From: an uncultured Lachnospiraceae bacterium
Lineage (GTDB): Bacteria; Bacillota; Clostridia; Lachnospirales; Lachnospiraceae
DNA length: 64,000 nucleotides
Direction of reading: 5' to 3'
Assembly (NCBI GenBank): GCA_947566705.1
Contig: CANOLA010000002.1
Location: 1-64,000 of the forward strand
Position 1 is the first letter of the stretch. Each line of letters opens with the position of its first letter. Positions 33,622-41,900 of the stretch are shown here, piece after piece. The notes beneath the pieces are model-generated. The model was not told the DNA's origin. It was given only the letters and a program-made list of their open reading frames with translations, and did not search any database. Both the position numbers and the translations under genes were made by a program.

Positions 33622-34017
33622 ATTCTGGGTGCCTTGCCAACAAAGAAGCCGTTCGAAGACAAGGCCTGCGATTATCCATACGGGAAAATAATCAAGTCTT
33701 ACCAGACCGTATATGCTGTAGGGCGAGCCGCTGTAATCCCATGGACAAATGGAAAAAAAGCGAAGAACACTGCCGCTTATAAATTCCCCCACCATAATAG
33801 CCGCAGCATAGAGGCATCCCCGTGCCAGAACATGCCAGTGAGCGATATTATGGTAAATGGGACCAATCATGGCTGCCATGCCATAAATGGGAAACATCCA
33901 GATGGAAGTATGTCCCATAAGTTCTGCATTTCCGCTCATCAGAGTTCCGAAAGAAGTAAACAGAATTTCCATGCACCAGCCGGTCAGTCCGCATAGTACG
34001 AAGTTTTTCCAGTTCAT
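33601..34017 (-). CDS. CmpB-like membrane protein (putative ABC-transporter type IV family)
   Basis: The 138-residue protein has four hydrophobic segments and the family marks LCGLTGWCMEILFTS near the start and CPWDYSGSPYSIYGLVRLDYFPVW near the end. These match the ABC_trans_CmpB family (PF06541), a name that does not reflect a proven transport role. It is convergent with pyrI and starts divergently from the tetrapyrrole operon, with about 100 bp between the starts. Confidence 0.85.
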   Translation of the reverse strand: MNWKNFVLCGLTGWCMEILFTSFGTLMSGNAELMGHTSIWMFPIYGMAAMIGPIYHNIAHWHVLARGCLYAAAIMVGEFISGSVLRFFSICPWDYSGSPYSIYGLVRLDYFPVWIIAGLVFERLLCWQGTQNKREVPE

Positions 34018-34085
34018 TGATTTCTCCTCTGTGGTTTGTCTTTCTTGTGCTTCCTATAGTATCTGCGAACACACACGAGATATAC

Positions 34086-34112
34086 TTGCAAAATGATGGA
34101 AGGAAATATAAT
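34086..34112 (+). promoter_or_regulatory. Promoter of the tetrapyrrole operon, predicting a leaderless mRNA
   Basis: A perfect TATAAT lies at 34107-34112, with TTGCAA at 34086-34091 (15-bp spacing; TAATAT at 34109 would give 17). Transcription should begin at about 34119-34121, at or next to the ATG at 34121. There is no ribosome binding site at a normal distance; GGAAGG ends 17 bp upstream, before the -10 box. Confidence 0.6.
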
Positions 34113-34120
34113 ATATTATT

Positions 34121-34750
34121 ATGGCTTATTTTCCAATGTTTATGAATATTGAAAAAAAACGCTGCCTGGTTGCGGGCGGTGGAATGGTTGCATACCGCAA
34201 GGTTCTTGTGCTTCTGGATTTTGGCGCAGAGGTAACGGTCGTTGCGCCGCAGGTGGAACAGGAGATAAAAAGCATAAAAAATATTACTGTCTGTCTGCGT
34301 GAATTTCAGGAAGAGGATTTAAACGGCTGCGTGCTTGCTGTTGCAGCAACCTCTGACAGGGAGTTTAACCACAGGTTTGCAGAGCTTGCAAAAGCAAAAG
34401 GAATTGCCGTAAATGCCGTGGACCAGAAAGAGGACTGCACATTTATATTTCCATCTTACATAAAAGAGCGGAATCTGGTCGGTGCATTTTCCAGCGGCGG
34501 GAACAGTCCGCTTCTGACACAGTATTTAAAACATGTGCTTTCCGGAGTTCTGACTGGGGAGCTGGGAGCTGTCGGTGAATATATGGGAAGCATACGTGAA
34601 ACCGTAAAATCCCAGGTGGCAGATGAAAATATGCGTAAACAGGTGTATCAAAACGTCCTTAAAAAACTTCTGGCACAAAATAAAAGAGAGCTGGAAAAAG
34701 AAGAACTTTATGACCTGATTGCAGAAATCAAAAATGAAAATATAAAATAA
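34121..34750 (+). CDS. Precorrin-2 dehydrogenase / sirohydrochlorin synthase-like
   Basis: The enzyme oxidises precorrin-2 to sirohydrochlorin with NAD and, in bifunctional members, inserts iron. The 209-residue protein has the Rossmann start CLVAGGGMVAYRKVLVLLDFGAEVTVVAP, the AATSDREFNHR segment and FPSYIKERNLVGAFSSGGNSP, where the Met8/CysG family places its active-site region. It is the first gene of an operon for uroporphyrinogen III and sirohydrochlorin. It corresponds to SirC, Met8 or the CysG N-terminal part. Whether it also chelates iron is open. Confidence 0.93.
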   Translation: MAYFPMFMNIEKKRCLVAGGGMVAYRKVLVLLDFGAEVTVVAPQVEQEIKSIKNITVCLREFQEEDLNGCVLAVAATSDREFNHRFAELAKAKGIAVNAVDQKEDCTFIFPSYIKERNLVGAFSSGGNSPLLTQYLKHVLSGVLTGELGAVGEYMGSIRETVKSQVADENMRKQVYQNVLKKLLAQNKRELEKEELYDLIAEIKNENIK

Positions 34751-34763
34751 AGGGGATGATACC

Positions 34764-35732
34764 ATGGAACGGACAAGAAGATTAAGGCAGTCCGCAGTAC
34801 TGAGGAATATGGTAAGGGAAAACCATGTACGTACTGATGAATTAATATACCCAGTGTTTGTAACAGAAAAAGAACACACAAAAGAGCCGGTTGCTTCCAT
34901 GCCGGGAATTTTCCAGTATTCACTGGATAATCTGCATGAAGAGCTGGGGCGTGTCAGGGCCTTCGGCATTTCTGCCATCCTTCTGTTTGGAATTCCTGCG
35001 CATAAGGATACATTAGGAAGCGGTGCATATGATGAAAACGGCATTGTACAAAAAGCCATCCGGCAGATAAAAAAAGAATATCCGGATTTGCTGGTGATTG
35101 CAGACGTCTGCCTGTGTGAGTACACAGACCACGGGCACTGCGGACTGGTAAAGGACGGAAAAGTTTTAAACGACGAGACGCTTCCCCTGCTGGCGGATAC
35201 AGCCATCAGCCTGGCAGAGGCAGGTGCGGATATGATTGCACCAAGCGGCATGATGGATATGCAGGTGGACGCCATTCGCCATGCATTAAACCATACCGGA
35301 TTTCTTTATACACCGATTATGGCATATTCCGCCAAGTTTGCATCCGCTTATTACGGGCCGTTTAGGGATGCGGCTCATTCCGCGCCGCAGTTCGGGGACA
35401 GAAAGACCTACCAGATGGATCCGGCAAACGGCAGGGAGGCGCTGCGCGAGGTGGAGGAGGATATCAGGCAGGGGGCGGACATGATTATCGCAAAGCCTGC
35501 CATGGCATATCTTGATATTATCCGTGAAATCAGTACATCTTATAATATCCCGGTTGTGGCATACAATGTAAGCGGGGAATATGCCATGGTAAAGGCAGCC
35601 GCTGCAAACGGCTGGATAGATGAAAAAAAAGTTGTTATGGAAAACCTGACCGGAATGAAACGCGCCGGGGCAAAAATGATCATTACCTACCATGCGCTGG
35701 ATGTGGCGCAGTGGCTGAAGGAGGAACCGTGA
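34764..35732 (+). CDS. hemB: Porphobilinogen synthase (delta-aminolevulinate dehydratase)
   Basis: The enzyme condenses two aminolevulinates. The 322-residue product has the cysteine-rich zinc motif ADVCLCEYTDHGHCG, the first active-site lysine in YSAKFASAYYGPFRDA and the Schiff-base lysine in MIIAKPAMAYLD. It is preceded by AAGGGGATG and overlaps hemL in GTGA. Confidence 0.97.
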   Translation: MERTRRLRQSAVLRNMVRENHVRTDELIYPVFVTEKEHTKEPVASMPGIFQYSLDNLHEELGRVRAFGISAILLFGIPAHKDTLGSGAYDENGIVQKAIRQIKKEYPDLLVIADVCLCEYTDHGHCGLVKDGKVLNDETLPLLADTAISLAEAGADMIAPSGMMDMQVDAIRHALNHTGFLYTPIMAYSAKFASAYYGPFRDAAHSAPQFGDRKTYQMDPANGREALREVEEDIRQGADMIIAKPAMAYLDIIREISTSYNIPVVAYNVSGEYAMVKAAAANGWIDEKKVVMENLTGMKRAGAKMIITYHALDVAQWLKEEP

Positions 35733-36994
35733 ACAATACCTTATATGAACGTGCAAAAAAACACATGCCGGGCGGGGTGAACTCTCCGGTGCGTTCCTGT
35801 CAGGCAGTAGGGCGCATTCCGAAGTTTATAAAAAGCGCAAAGGGTGCGCATCTGACCGATGTGTGCGGAAATGAAATGATAGATTATGTCTGTTCCTTTG
35901 GACCGGGCATTTTAGGACATGCCCACCCGGCTGTCATTGAAAAGGTGAAAGCTGCCTGCGACGAGGGACTGACTTACGGCGCGCCGACCGAGCGTGAAGT
36001 GGAAATGGCGGAGCTTTTAGCGGAGCTTGTGCCTTCTATGGAAGTCAGCCGTCTGGTAAGCTCCGGCACAGAGGCGGTGATGAGTGCCATCCGTGTGGCC
36101 CGTGGATTTACAAAGCGGGATAAAATCATTAAATTCCGGGGATGCTACCACGGACATTCCGACGGACTGCTTGTTAAGGCGGGGTCCGGGGCGCTGACTG
36201 CCTCCGTGCCGGACAGTGCGGGGGTTCCGGCGGATATCACAAAAAATACGCTTGTGGCAGAATATAACGATGAAGAAAGTGTAACGGCGCTTTTTGAAGC
36301 AAATCCGGGGCAGGTTGCGGCAGTAATTGTGGAGCCTGTCGCAGCCAATATGGGTGTCGTGCTTCCTGCCGGGGGATTCCTTCCGTTTCTTCGCAGCATT
36401 ACAAAGCAGTACGGCGCACTTTTAATTTTTGACGAGGTGATAACGGGCTTTCGGCTTTCACTTGGCGGTGCACAGGAGTATTTTCAGGTGAAGCCGGATT
36501 TGTCCGCATTTGGCAAGATTATCGGCGGGGGAATGCCGGTGGGAGCCTATGGCGGCAGGGAGGAAATCATGCGCCTTGTCGCACCGGACGGTCCGGTATA
36601 CCAGGCAGGCACACTTTCCGGGAACCCGGTCACGACAGCGGCGGGACTTGCAACGCTTACCATCTTAAAAGAAGATAACGGCATATATGAAAGGCTGGAA
36701 AAACGCACCGCACAGTTTGCCGGGGAAATCCGGGACATGGCGGCAGGCAGGGTGACGGTAAACCAGACAGGCTCCCTGCTTAGTGTGTTCTTTACCCCGG
36801 AACCGGTAACGGATTATCCGTCCGCGGTACGTTCCGACACTGCTGCCTATGCGGATTATTATGGTTTCTTACTGGACCGCGGAATCTATGTCGCACCGTC
36901 GCAGTTTGAGGCAATGTTTGTGTCAGACGCACATAACGAAGAGGATATTGCGCGGACGCTTGATGTGATGCGGGAGTATTTTCAGGTTTCATAG
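35729..36994 (+). CDS. hemL: Glutamate-1-semialdehyde 2,1-aminomutase
   Basis: The PLP enzyme makes 5-aminolevulinate from glutamate-1-semialdehyde, confirming the C5 pathway. I start at GTG 35729, after GAAGGAGGAACC; the product is 421 residues. Family motifs include KKHMPGGVNSPVRS, the cofactor region LIFDEVITGFR and the PLP lysine in SAFGKIIGGGMPVGAYGG. The start overlaps the hemB stop, so expression is coupled. Confidence 0.97.
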   Translation: MNNTLYERAKKHMPGGVNSPVRSCQAVGRIPKFIKSAKGAHLTDVCGNEMIDYVCSFGPGILGHAHPAVIEKVKAACDEGLTYGAPTEREVEMAELLAELVPSMEVSRLVSSGTEAVMSAIRVARGFTKRDKIIKFRGCYHGHSDGLLVKAGSGALTASVPDSAGVPADITKNTLVAEYNDEESVTALFEANPGQVAAVIVEPVAANMGVVLPAGGFLPFLRSITKQYGALLIFDEVITGFRLSLGGAQEYFQVKPDLSAFGKIIGGGMPVGAYGGREEIMRLVAPDGPVYQAGTLSGNPVTTAAGLATLTILKEDNGIYERLEKRTAQFAGEIRDMAAGRVTVNQTGSLLSVFFTPEPVTDYPSAVRSDTAAYADYYGFLLDRGIYVAPSQFEAMFVSDAHNEEDIARTLDVMREYFQVS

Positions 36995-37043
36995 AATGCG
37001 TGCGGACATGCCCGTGCAAATCCGGCATGAAAGAAAGGATAAC

Positions 37044-37652
37044 ATGGACGTACAGAGGAAAAGAAACAGATGTGCGCTGGCGGTTATTGTACTTTTTGCT
37101 GCGCTGGCGGTGTTTTTTATCATGAAAAAGCCGGGGATTTTTGCCGGGAAACATAAACAGGACATAATAACAGAATCCACACTGGAAAAAATAATAAAGG
37201 TAAGTGATTTATCCGTATTTGAGACCGTATACAATGGTGTTGCACAGGTTTACGGACCGGAGGATGAAACTGATTTTTATGCGTATTATGAAGCCAGGGT
37301 AAAAGCCGGAATTGATTTAAAGGAAGTGGATATTGTAATGGATGGCAAAAATAAAAAAATTTCTGTCACACTTCCTGCGGTTAAAATCAATGAAATCATT
37401 GTGGATGAGTCGTCACTCGACTATATATTTATCAATAAAAAAGCTGATAATGAAATGGCTTTTCAGCGGGCTTACAAAGCAGCAGAAACAGATGTGGCAG
37501 CTGAAGCAGAGGATGAGACTGCAATTTATGAACTGGCAGGGGAAAATGCAGCCAATATCGTGGAGGCGTTGATCAAGCCATTTGTACTTCAGCTGGATGC
37601 AGAATATGAAATGGAAATCAGTCTGGAGGATGGTACAAAAAATGAAACATAA
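37044..37652 (+). CDS. DUF4230 membrane-anchored protein 1
   Basis: I use the ATG at 37044 (site GAAAGGATAAC), giving 202 residues. A single N-terminal membrane anchor (LAVIVLFAALAVFFIM) is followed by a DUF4230 domain (IIKVSDLSVFETVYNGVAQV, VKINEIIVDESS, then a helical C-terminal region). DUF4230 proteins are extracytoplasmic and of unknown role. Here it overlaps a second member by 11 nt within the tetrapyrrole operon, between hemL and hemA. Confidence 0.85.
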   Translation: MDVQRKRNRCALAVIVLFAALAVFFIMKKPGIFAGKHKQDIITESTLEKIIKVSDLSVFETVYNGVAQVYGPEDETDFYAYYEARVKAGIDLKEVDIVMDGKNKKISVTLPAVKINEIIVDESSLDYIFINKKADNEMAFQRAYKAAETDVAAEAEDETAIYELAGENAANIVEALIKPFVLQLDAEYEMEISLEDGTKNET

Positions 37653-38238
37653 AATCTCCAAAACCGCTGCCATCTTCTTTATACTGTCAGTCGTATGTCT
37701 GTGTACATCCTGCAAAAAAACAGACAGCGGGTACGAAGCCGTGGAACCGCAGACGGCGCAGGCACAGTCTATCTGTGAGCTCGCAACCATGAAGTGCTAT
37801 TACCATAATGTTGCAAAATTTATGGAGGAGGATGCACAGGGAATTCTCTGGTGGAAAAAGGACAAACATTTCTGGATGGAATACGCCGGAGTGGTCACGC
37901 TTGGAGTTGATGCATCCCTTGTAGAAATAAAAGTTTCCGGTGATGTGGTTACAATTACACTTCCGCCCGGAAAAATCATGGACTGCAGCGTGGATGAAAA
38001 ATCACTTTCCCCTGCTTCCTACATTATAGACAGCGCATCTGCCGATATTGCTGCTGCAGACGTAACGGCAGCCGTTAAAAGCGCGCAGGAGAATATGGAA
38101 AAAGCGGCGTCCGAGGATACAGCGCTACTGGCAAATGCAAGACAGAGGGCGCAGAAGCTTCTGGCGGATTATGTCAATAATATCGGGGAAGCCGTGGGAA
38201 AACAGTACCAGATTGAGTGGGTTTATACAGAAGAATAA
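37642..38238 (+). CDS. DUF4230 lipoprotein 2
   Basis: The product of the ATG at 37642 is 198 residues with a lipoprotein signal (FFILSVVCLCTSC, Cys about residue 22). A DUF4230-like domain follows: SICELATMKCYYHNVAKF, GVVTLGVDASLVEIKVSGD, LPPGKIMDCSVDEKSL. It is a divergent paralogue of the preceding protein; the order strand-rich part then long helix is the same. Both may form one envelope complex. Why they are inside a tetrapyrrole operon is unknown. Confidence 0.83.
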   Translation: MKHKISKTAAIFFILSVVCLCTSCKKTDSGYEAVEPQTAQAQSICELATMKCYYHNVAKFMEEDAQGILWWKKDKHFWMEYAGVVTLGVDASLVEIKVSGDVVTITLPPGKIMDCSVDEKSLSPASYIIDSASADIAAADVTAAVKSAQENMEKAASEDTALLANARQRAQKLLADYVNNIGEAVGKQYQIEWVYTEE

Positions 38239-38265
38239 AAATCACGGCAGGGACTGCAAATAAAA

Positions 38266-39498
38266 ATGGAATTTGGATATATTGGAATCAACTATAAAAA
38301 TGCAAACCAGGATATCAGGGATCAGGTATCGTTTACAGACAGCCAGAAAATAGATTTTTTACAGGAAGCATCCTTACAGGGAATTGGGCAGTGCATGGTT
38401 TTATCCACCTGTAACCGCAGCGAGGTATTCTTTTTTGCCCAGGAGCCACATGCCTTTTCAGTGGCGGAGGAGCTTTACCGGAACAGTTTTCCCGGAGTGG
38501 AAATGGAAGCCTGCATCAGACGGCTTGCCGGAAATGATGCAGTTTCCTATCTGTTCCGGGTGACGGCAGGAATGGAGTCCATGATTGCAGGTGAGGACCA
38601 GATTTTAGGCCAGGTAAAGGATGCGTTTGACCTGTCAAAAACACTGGGCTGCACCGGAAAAGAACTAAACAAAGTAGTCCGGGAAGCAGTTACCTGCGCA
38701 AAAAAAATAAAGACAGAGCTTAAAGTCAGTGAACAGCCGCTGTCCGTCAGTTATGTCGGTATCAGAAAGCTGGAAGAAGAATTTGGTATCAGTGGGAAGA
38801 AGGCATTTGTCATCGGCAGTGGAAATACTGCAGTGCTTGCCATCCGTTATCTGTATGAATACGGGGCGGGAAGCGTATGTGTATGCAGCAGGACGGCAGC
38901 ACATGCAGGAAAGTTAAAAAGGGAATTTCCCGGTCTGTCCGTGGCTGCATACGAAGACCGTTATGATCAGATTGCAGAAAGCGATATCATTGTTTCAGCC
39001 ACCGCCGCCCCGCACCAGGTGATTAAGTATGAACGGCTGAAGCCGGGCAGGCCTGCGGCGTTTTTGGATCTTGCATCACCGAGGGACATTGAGACGGAAG
39101 TTGGAAAGAAAGCGCTGCTTTTTAATCTGGACAGCTTAAATGCCATTGTGGAGCAGAATAAAAAACTGCGGGAGGAGCTTCTGGAAAAGGGGCAGGGCAT
39201 GATTGACGCTGCACTCATGGAAACCGTTTCCTGGTTAAACAGTACCGGAGTGGACCAGACCATTGAGTCCCTCCAGCTGAGGTGTGATGAAATAGTGGCG
39301 GACAGCTATGAATACTTAAACCGCAAACTGACATTAAATTCCCGCGAGCAGAAAATACTGAAAAAAATACTGAAAGCTTCGCTTCGGCGGCTGCTTCGGG
39401 AACCAATTCTGGAATTAAAGCATACGGAGTCAAAAAGACAGCAGGATGAGTACCAGAAAATGTTAAATGAGCTGTTTCAGCTAAAGAAAGAGGAATAG
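38266..39498 (+). CDS. hemA: Glutamyl-tRNA reductase
   Basis: HemA reduces glutamyl-tRNA(Glu) to glutamate-1-semialdehyde, the first committed step of the C5 pathway. The 410-residue product has the catalytic cysteine in LSTCNRSEVFFFA, the GMESMIAGEDQILGQVKDAF segment, a Rossmann core (KAFVIGSGNTAVLAIRYL) and the C-terminal dimer helices. It lies 27 bp after the DUF4230 pair and 3 bp before hemC. Confidence 0.96.
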   Translation: MEFGYIGINYKNANQDIRDQVSFTDSQKIDFLQEASLQGIGQCMVLSTCNRSEVFFFAQEPHAFSVAEELYRNSFPGVEMEACIRRLAGNDAVSYLFRVTAGMESMIAGEDQILGQVKDAFDLSKTLGCTGKELNKVVREAVTCAKKIKTELKVSEQPLSVSYVGIRKLEEEFGISGKKAFVIGSGNTAVLAIRYLYEYGAGSVCVCSRTAAHAGKLKREFPGLSVAAYEDRYDQIAESDIIVSATAAPHQVIKYERLKPGRPAAFLDLASPRDIETEVGKKALLFNLDSLNAIVEQNKKLREELLEKGQGMIDAALMETVSWLNSTGVDQTIESLQLRCDEIVADSYEYLNRKLTLNSREQKILKKILKASLRRLLREPILELKHTESKRQQDEYQKMLNELFQLKKEE

Positions 39499-39501
39499 TA
39501 C

Positions 39502-40392
39502 ATGCAGGTGGTGATTGGTACACGGGGTTCGCATCTTGCACTTGTACAGGCACAGACCGTACAGAAAATACTTGCAAATGCATACCCGGAAAATGAGTTT
39601 GTCCTTAAAATCATAAAGACAAAAGGGGACAGGATTCAGAACGTGGCGTTGGATAAAATCGGTGACAAGGGATTATTTGTCCGGGAAATTGAAAAGGAGC
39701 TTCTGGCTCATTCCATACATATGGCGGTTCACAGTATGAAAGATATGCCTTTTGAACTGCCGGACGGGCTCTGCTTTGCAGAGGCATGGAAACGGGAGGA
39801 CGCGAGGGATGTCCTTGTGTTAAGGACTGCGGACAGCCTTGAAAACCTCAAAAAAGGCGCTGTCATCGGAACGGGCAGCAGGCGGCGTGCCTGCCAGCTG
39901 AAACTGCTCCGGCCGGATCTTAACATCGTAAATATACGGGGAAATGTGGATACCCGCATTGCAAAAATGCATATGGAAGAAATGGACGGCATTGTGCTGG
40001 CGGCGGCAGGTTTAAAACGACTGGGCAGAGAAGAACTGGTGACACAGTATCTGGAACCATGTCAGATGATTCCCGCAGCCGCGCAGGGACAGCTTGCCAT
40101 CGAACTGCGAAAGGATAATAAAGATCTTTTATCAAAAGTCAGTGCGTTTTCAGATGCCGATGCGGAATCTGCAGCGCAGACAGAACGCCTTTTTCTGCAG
40201 AAAACCGGAGGGGGCTGTCATATGCCGGTGGGGGCATATGCCAGTATACTTCCGGATAAAAGGATTAAGCTTCTTGCTTTTTACGGAAATACAGACGGGA
40301 CAAAATCAGCGCGGTGCATGGTTACAGGAGACACACCGGAAGACGTTGCAGCACAGGCTGCTGCTGAATGCATGGCGCAGGCAAAAAACTGA
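39502..40392 (+). CDS. hemC: Hydroxymethylbilane synthase (porphobilinogen deaminase)
   Basis: The enzyme joins four porphobilinogens on a dipyrromethane cofactor. The 296-residue product has IGTRGSHLALVQAQTV at the start, HSMKDMPFELPDGL, RRRACQLKLLRPDL and the cofactor-binding cysteine in GGGCHMPVGAYA. Its start follows hemA by three bases. Confidence 0.97.
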   Translation: MQVVIGTRGSHLALVQAQTVQKILANAYPENEFVLKIIKTKGDRIQNVALDKIGDKGLFVREIEKELLAHSIHMAVHSMKDMPFELPDGLCFAEAWKREDARDVLVLRTADSLENLKKGAVIGTGSRRRACQLKLLRPDLNIVNIRGNVDTRIAKMHMEEMDGIVLAAAGLKRLGREELVTQYLEPCQMIPAAAQGQLAIELRKDNKDLLSKVSAFSDADAESAAQTERLFLQKTGGGCHMPVGAYASILPDKRIKLLAFYGNTDGTKSARCMVTGDTPEDVAAQAAAECMAQAKN

Positions 40393-40407
40393 AGGGAGAA
40401 TCATAAC

Positions 40408-41892
40408 ATGGTATATCTGACAGGTGCAGGACCGGGGGATACGGGACTGGTGACAGTAAAGGCACTGGAATTAATTAAAAAAGCGGACTGTATTATTTAT
40501 GACCGTCTGGCGGCACCGGAGCTTCTGGACTATGCAGGAGAAGACTGTGAGAAAATTTATGTTGGAAAAGCAGACAGCCGCTGTATACTTACGCAGGAGC
40601 AGATTAACGGGCTTCTGGTGGAAAAGGCGCGTGTATACCAATGTGTGGTACGCTTAAAGGGCGGGGACCCTTATGTGTTTGGACGCGGCGGGGAGGAAGG
40701 AATGTATTTGCGTTCGCATGGCACGGAATTTACCGTTGTGCCGGGCGTTTCCTCTGCGGTTGCAGGAGCGGCATATGCAGGAATTCCGGTGACTCACCGG
40801 GGCCTGGCAAACTCCTTCCGCGTGATTACGGCGCACCGGATGCAGGAAGAGGAGCCGGACTATGGGACCATGCTGGATGAAAATGAAACCCTCGTTTTTT
40901 TAATGGGGCTTGCAAGGATCGAACAGATTGCCGAAGGTCTGGTTGCGGCGGGCAGAAAACCCGAAACACCAGCTGCTGTTATTTCCTGCGCCACTACAAA
41001 TATCCAGCGGGTGTGCACAGGAACGCTGGATGATATCGCAGAAAAAACAAGGACGTCAGCACTGGTTTCTCCTGCCATGGTCGTTGTGGGAAACGTGGTC
41101 CCGCTTCGTGAACAGCTTTCATTTTTTGAGGAGAGGCCGCTCTGGGGAAAACGTTTCCTTGTACCCAAAATCGGAACAAAGCCGTCCAGGCTTGCAGAGC
41201 TGCTGCGTGCCCGCGGCGCTTTTGTGAAGGAAAGCGTAGTGGGAAGGATTACCGGTATTCCTGCAAAGTACAGAAGACAGGAGATTGCACAGGTGGATAT
41301 TCTTTTGTTTACCAGTGCAAACGGTGTGGAGTATTTTATGAAAAATTTGTTTTCGTCCGGACTGGACGTTCGTGCGCTCCATGGCGTAAAAATCGCGGTA
41401 ATAGGAAATAAAACCGCGGAAAAGCTGTTGCAGTACGGACTGCGTTCCGATTTAATCCCGGAAAAACAGGACAGCACCGGTCTGGTAAGGGCACTGAAGG
41501 AATTTATTGAAACGAAGGTAAAAAAGAATCCGTTCCAGTCAGTATCCATCTGGTATCCGACCGCGAAAAATGCGGAGGACGACCTTGTGGATGCGGTTCT
41601 TTCCGTAGGGGAGTGCGGCAGGTTAAATGTATATGAAAATGTGGCATGTATTCCGGATGACATGGATCTTCTGGAGTTTGACGGAATCTTTTTTACCTGC
41701 GCTTCCTCGGCATCGCGCCTGCTTGCTGGAAAAACCAAAGAGGAGCTTCAGACATTAAACAGCCACGTAACAATGTATTCCATCGGGCACAAATGCAGCC
41801 GTACACTTGAAGCACTTGGTGTGAATGCAGTTGAAGCCTCTGTAAGCAGCTATGAGGGTCTTTGCAATATCCTGCTGCAGGGGCAGGGGTAA
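40408..41892 (+). CDS. cobA-hemD: Uroporphyrinogen-III C-methyltransferase / uroporphyrinogen-III synthase fusion
   Basis: The 494-residue protein has an N-terminal SUMT domain (residues 1-240): VYLTGAGPGDTGLVTVKAL, VRLKGGDPYVFGRGGEE and VPGVSSAVAGAAYAGIPVTHRG. The HemD domain follows from about 248 (RFLVPKIGTKPSRLAELL-like start, VDILLFTSANGVEYF, FFTCASSASRL). It closes the ring of hydroxymethylbilane and methylates the product to precorrin-2, which the first operon gene then oxidises. The fusion is common in Clostridia. It ends the operon and lies eight bases before priA. Confidence 0.95.
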   Translation: MVYLTGAGPGDTGLVTVKALELIKKADCIIYDRLAAPELLDYAGEDCEKIYVGKADSRCILTQEQINGLLVEKARVYQCVVRLKGGDPYVFGRGGEEGMYLRSHGTEFTVVPGVSSAVAGAAYAGIPVTHRGLANSFRVITAHRMQEEEPDYGTMLDENETLVFLMGLARIEQIAEGLVAAGRKPETPAAVISCATTNIQRVCTGTLDDIAEKTRTSALVSPAMVVVGNVVPLREQLSFFEERPLWGKRFLVPKIGTKPSRLAELLRARGAFVKESVVGRITGIPAKYRRQEIAQVDILLFTSANGVEYFMKNLFSSGLDVRALHGVKIAVIGNKTAEKLLQYGLRSDLIPEKQDSTGLVRALKEFIETKVKKNPFQSVSIWYPTAKNAEDDLVDAVLSVGECGRLNVYENVACIPDDMDLLEFDGIFFTCASSASRLLAGKTKEELQTLNSHVTMYSIGHKCSRTLEALGVNAVEASVSSYEGLCNILLQGQG

Positions 41893-41900
41893 GAGTTATT

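Noticed and set aside
40860..41738. Minus-strand ORF of 292 codons
   Set aside because: It is antisense to the HemD half of the cobA-hemD fusion and shows no protein-family features.
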